Positions 61,521 through 64,000 of a DNA stretch of 64,000 bases are shown piece after piece (position 1 is the first letter of the stretch; each line of letters opens with the position of its first letter). A program made the translations under genes and the position numbers. The notes below the pieces were generated by a model. The model saw only the letters and a program-made list of their open reading frames with translations, ran no database searches and was not told the origin of the DNA. Source of the stretch: Flavobacterium caseinilyticum (GTDB lineage: Bacteria > Bacteroidota > Bacteroidia > Flavobacteriales > Flavobacteriaceae); NCBI RefSeq assembly GCF_004349085.1, contig NZ_SMFM01000002.1, positions 186,001 to 250,000 of the forward strand. The letters run 5' to 3'.

Positions 61521-64000
61521 TTATTTCTTGTAATACTTCTTGTATTTTGGATAGGAAATTGCACCAAACAACGTAATTCCTCCAAGGGAATACCAAATCC
61601 AACTCAATGAATGTGCTTCGCCACTTGCGTAAGAATGCAATCCGACTAAGTGAAAATTTACTCCATAATACGTAAACAAAATAGATATAAAAGCAAACAT
61701 ACTCATCAAATTGAAAATCCATTTTCCTCGTAAAGAAGGAACAAATCGAGCATGAATTACAAACGCATACACCATAATACTGATTAATGCCCAAGTTTCT
61801 TTTGGATCCCATCCCCAGTATCGTCCCCAACTTTCATTGGCCCATTGTCCTCCAAGGAAGTTTCCAATAGTCAACATTATCAAACCTATTGTTAACGCTA
61901 ATTCGTTGATATAAGTGATTTCCTGAATATTCAAATCCATTTTTTCTTTGTTTTTTTCATTGGTAAACGAAATCAGCAACAACGAAACTGCTCCTAAAAT
62001 AAATCCTAATGCAAACGGGCCGTAACTAGCCACAATTACCGCGACGTGAATCATCAACCAATATGAATTCAGAACCGGTTGCAGATTTGCAATTTCCGGA
62101 TCAATCCAGTTCATGTAGGCTGCAGCCAAAATCATGGCAGTTACAAATGCTGATGAAGCCACAGTAAGTTTTGATTTTCTGTCGAATGCCAATCCAAAGA
62201 ACATGGTTGCCCAAGCGACATAAATAATTGATTCATACGCATTACTCCACGGCGCGTGGCCGGAAATATACCATCTTGCAATTAATCCAAAAGTGTGTAG
62301 TGCAAACAATGCAATCACAACAATGTGCATAAAATTAACCAAATAATTCAGTGCTTTTCTTTCCTTGAAGATTTGCAAAATCGTAAAAAACAACATCAAA
62401 ATCGACGCAAAAATATACCAATATGGTAATTTCTTGAAAACGTCATATTTATTATATAATACTTCCGAAGTGATTTTTTCTTCACTTGGTCTTACTTTAC
62501 TACCAAATCGTTTTTGGAAACCATTGATACTTTCCAATAATTCATCAGCTGTTTTATAATCATTAGAAGTTGAAGCGTTTGCCAAAGAACCAAAATACAA
62601 AGGCAATACATTTTTAGTATAGGTCGCTTCCATTCCTTTGAAACCTGCTTCGTTAAGTTCTAAATAGGAAACCCATTTGTTATTTTTATCATCCGGAATA
62701 GGGAAAATTTTCAATATTCGACCGCTTAATGCCGATTCCATCAGATTTACCTTTTTATCTGTTTCGATAAAATCTTTTTCGAACTGATTAGGATTTGCAG
62801 CTTTGAAAGCTTCTTCTAAATATTTAGAAAGTTTGTAATTTCCTTTGGCATCAAAGAAAGCTACAAAAGGAGCAAATTTCGCTTTCTTGTCAACTCCAAT
62901 AATTTTACGAAGACTGTCGTTTCCGCTTTTGATGTAAATAATTGGAATTTCAATCCAGTAACTCGCATACTGTGTCATGGACAAAAATACCTGATCAGAA
63001 TTCATTCCTTTATACGAATCATCATGACTTACTTTTCGCAACAATTCTGATGAAAATGTATTAATTGGTTTCATTCTACCGCCACCATCTTGAATAACAA
63101 GCCTACCGAATTTTGCTGCATGTGCTTCAGGCACTTTGTATTTAGCAATCAAAGCATTCAGTTCATCCTGACTGAGTACTTTTTTGGTATGATTCTCATG
63201 TGTTGCAGGTGCTGCTTCGGCTTCTGTATGTTCATGTCCTTCGTGCTCCGCGTGGTCATGTTCTTGCTCTTGAGCGAAACTACTGAAACTGAATAATAAC
63301 ATTAAAATCGTCAGTAATTTTGCCTTTTTAATTTTCACCACTTCCAGTTTGCGCTTGATATCCGCAAAACGAGAATATTTAGTAAACATAATCGCCATCA
63401 TTGCAAAATACAACATAAAGTAACCAATGTAAGTCAGTGTGGTTCCCCAAAAATCATGATTTACAGATAAAACCGTTCCTTTTTCATCAGGATCAAAACT
63501 AGATTGAAAAAAGCGATATCCTTTGTGGTCCAATACATTATTCATATAAATTCTGGCATCAAATGGTTCTTTATCTTCAACGGTTACTTTACTTTCAAAC
63601 GAAGAATAACTTTTCTCCGTTCCTGGATATTTCTGAGCAATAAAATCATTCAATTTTATCTTGAACGGCAACACATACGCTTTACTTCCGTAGAAAAAAG
63701 AATAATCAATATTTCCAATTTTTACAGTTTTGGCCTCTCCTACTTTACCTTTGGAACCCAAAACGGTAACAGTTTTTTCTTGACCGTCAGCAGTAACTTT
63801 TATCGTTACCGCATCCTCATGATTTTTAGCTTTGAAATCATTATCCGATTCATAATCAACAATCCCTTTTACTGCAGGATCTGGAAATACAAATCTCATT
63901 TCACCTATGCTGTATAACGAACGCATCATCAATGGTTGTGCATTGTCCTTAGTTACTTTGCCTTGCAATTTATCCGCCATTCGCATAAAGTTTCCTTCAA
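61521..64000 (-). CDS. ccsBA: CcsBA-type cytochrome c biogenesis protein (5' end cut by window)
   Basis: About 826 residues are visible; the frame is open to base 64000 and the usual protein is over 1000 residues, so the N-terminus lies outside. The ResB/CcsB part comes first (GYRFFQSSFDPDEKGTVLSV, then a membrane span). A His-rich linker follows (HDHAEHEGHEHTEAE, then HENHTKK), then a periplasmic domain and the CcsA part, with the WWD motif WGRYWGWDPKETWALI and His residues in HTFGLIARWYISGHAPWSN and VNFHLVGLHS. It exports haem and attaches it to apocytochrome c (system II) at the periplasmic face. Confidence 0.93.
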   Translation of the reverse strand, partial: EGNFMRMADKLQGKVTKDNAQPLMMRSLYSIGEMRFVFPDPAVKGIVDYESDNDFKAKNHEDAVTIKVTADGQEKTVTVLGSKGKVGEAKTVKIGNIDYSFFYGSKAYVLPFKIKLNDFIAQKYPGTEKSYSSFESKVTVEDKEPFDARIYMNNVLDHKGYRFFQSSFDPDEKGTVLSVNHDFWGTTLTYIGYFMLYFAMMAIMFTKYSRFADIKRKLEVVKIKKAKLLTILMLLFSFSSFAQEQEHDHAEHEGHEHTEAEAAPATHENHTKKVLSQDELNALIAKYKVPEAHAAKFGRLVIQDGGGRMKPINTFSSELLRKVSHDDSYKGMNSDQVFLSMTQYASYWIEIPIIYIKSGNDSLRKIIGVDKKAKFAPFVAFFDAKGNYKLSKYLEEAFKAANPNQFEKDFIETDKKVNLMESALSGRILKIFPIPDDKNNKWVSYLELNEAGFKGMEATYTKNVLPLYFGSLANASTSNDYKTADELLESINGFQKRFGSKVRPSEEKITSEVLYNKYDVFKKLPYWYIFASILMLFFTILQIFKERKALNYLVNFMHIVVIALFALHTFGLIARWYISGHAPWSNAYESIIYVAWATMFFGLAFDRKSKLTVASSAFVTAMILAAAYMNWIDPEIANLQPVLNSYWLMIHVAVIVASYGPFALGFILGAVSLLLISFTNEKNKEKMDLNIQEITYINELALTIGLIMLTIGNFLGGQWANESWGRYWGWDPKETWALISIMVYAFVIHARFVPSLRGKWIFNLMSMFAFISILFTYYGVNFHLVGLHSYASGEAHSLSWIWYSLGGITLFGAISYPKYKKYYKK

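Noticed and set aside
61510..61830. 106-codon minus-strand ORF inside ccsBA
   Set aside because: It lies in another frame of the well-supported CcsA domain, with Cys/Phe-rich shadow composition.

Overview
The window looks like the chromosome of a Flavobacterium-type member of the Bacteroidota. Evidence for this is the low GC content, promoters of the TTG-N19-TAnnTTTG type (cleanest copy at 29142-29171), near absence of Shine-Dalgarno sequences, a bacillithiol-type YtxJ protein, a succinylornithine-type carbamoyltransferase, a TonB-dependent receptor with a carboxypeptidase-D-like N-terminal domain, and many short intergenic repeat families. No rRNA, tRNA, CRISPR array or transposase gene was found.

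Region 1 (1-15.8 kb, all minus strand) is a surface polysaccharide (O-antigen or capsule) cluster. Read 5' to 3' it holds: a possibly structured leader, a Wzx-type flippase, an F420-dehydrogenase-beta-like Fe-S protein, a decayed pyruvyltransferase fragment, an acyltransferase-3, an intact polysaccharide pyruvyltransferase, a GT2, a GT4, a hexapeptide acetyltransferase, a GT4, a Wzy-type polymerase, two more GT4 enzymes, and CapE, a small cupin and CapF (cut by the left edge) of the UDP-L-FucNAc pathway. Together these make, decorate, flip and polymerise a repeat unit. Very low GC and a pseudogene indicate a fast-changing locus.

Region 2 (15.8-31.9 kb) is mixed. It holds a zinc alcohol dehydrogenase, a DUF6526 protein, a Cys-laddered pentapeptide-like protein, a 1.2 kb array of exact 146-bp tandem repeats, a three-gene ABC/adaptor export operon, a CHASE3-PAS histidine kinase with a stand-alone receiver and an AraC-type regulator, miaE, glyA, fahA and a lipoprotein. 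The array lies between convergent genes. Each unit carries two hairpins and a 12-bp block that is flipped in place in some copies.

Region 3 (31.9-41 kb) is the arginine operon: GNAT, argG, argC, argD, argF', argB, argE, argH. A promoter is followed by a 28-codon leader ORF with three Arg codons and two adjacent hairpins, which looks like an attenuator. Most internal gaps hold different intergenic repeat elements.

Region 4 (41-54.9 kb) is mostly housekeeping: a DUF2157-like membrane-protein pair, YtxJ, ClpB, a secreted hypothetical protein, OsmC, DUF808, an M28 peptidase, MenD, a GNAT, a Dus-family enzyme and a glutathione peroxidase.

Region 5 (55-61.5 kb) is an envelope locus. An ECF sigma factor and RskA-like anti-sigma factor diverge from two short DUF4331 proteins, a TPR lipoprotein and a TonB-dependent receptor. 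The window ends in a CcsBA-type cytochrome c maturation protein with a His-rich linker, cut by the right edge.
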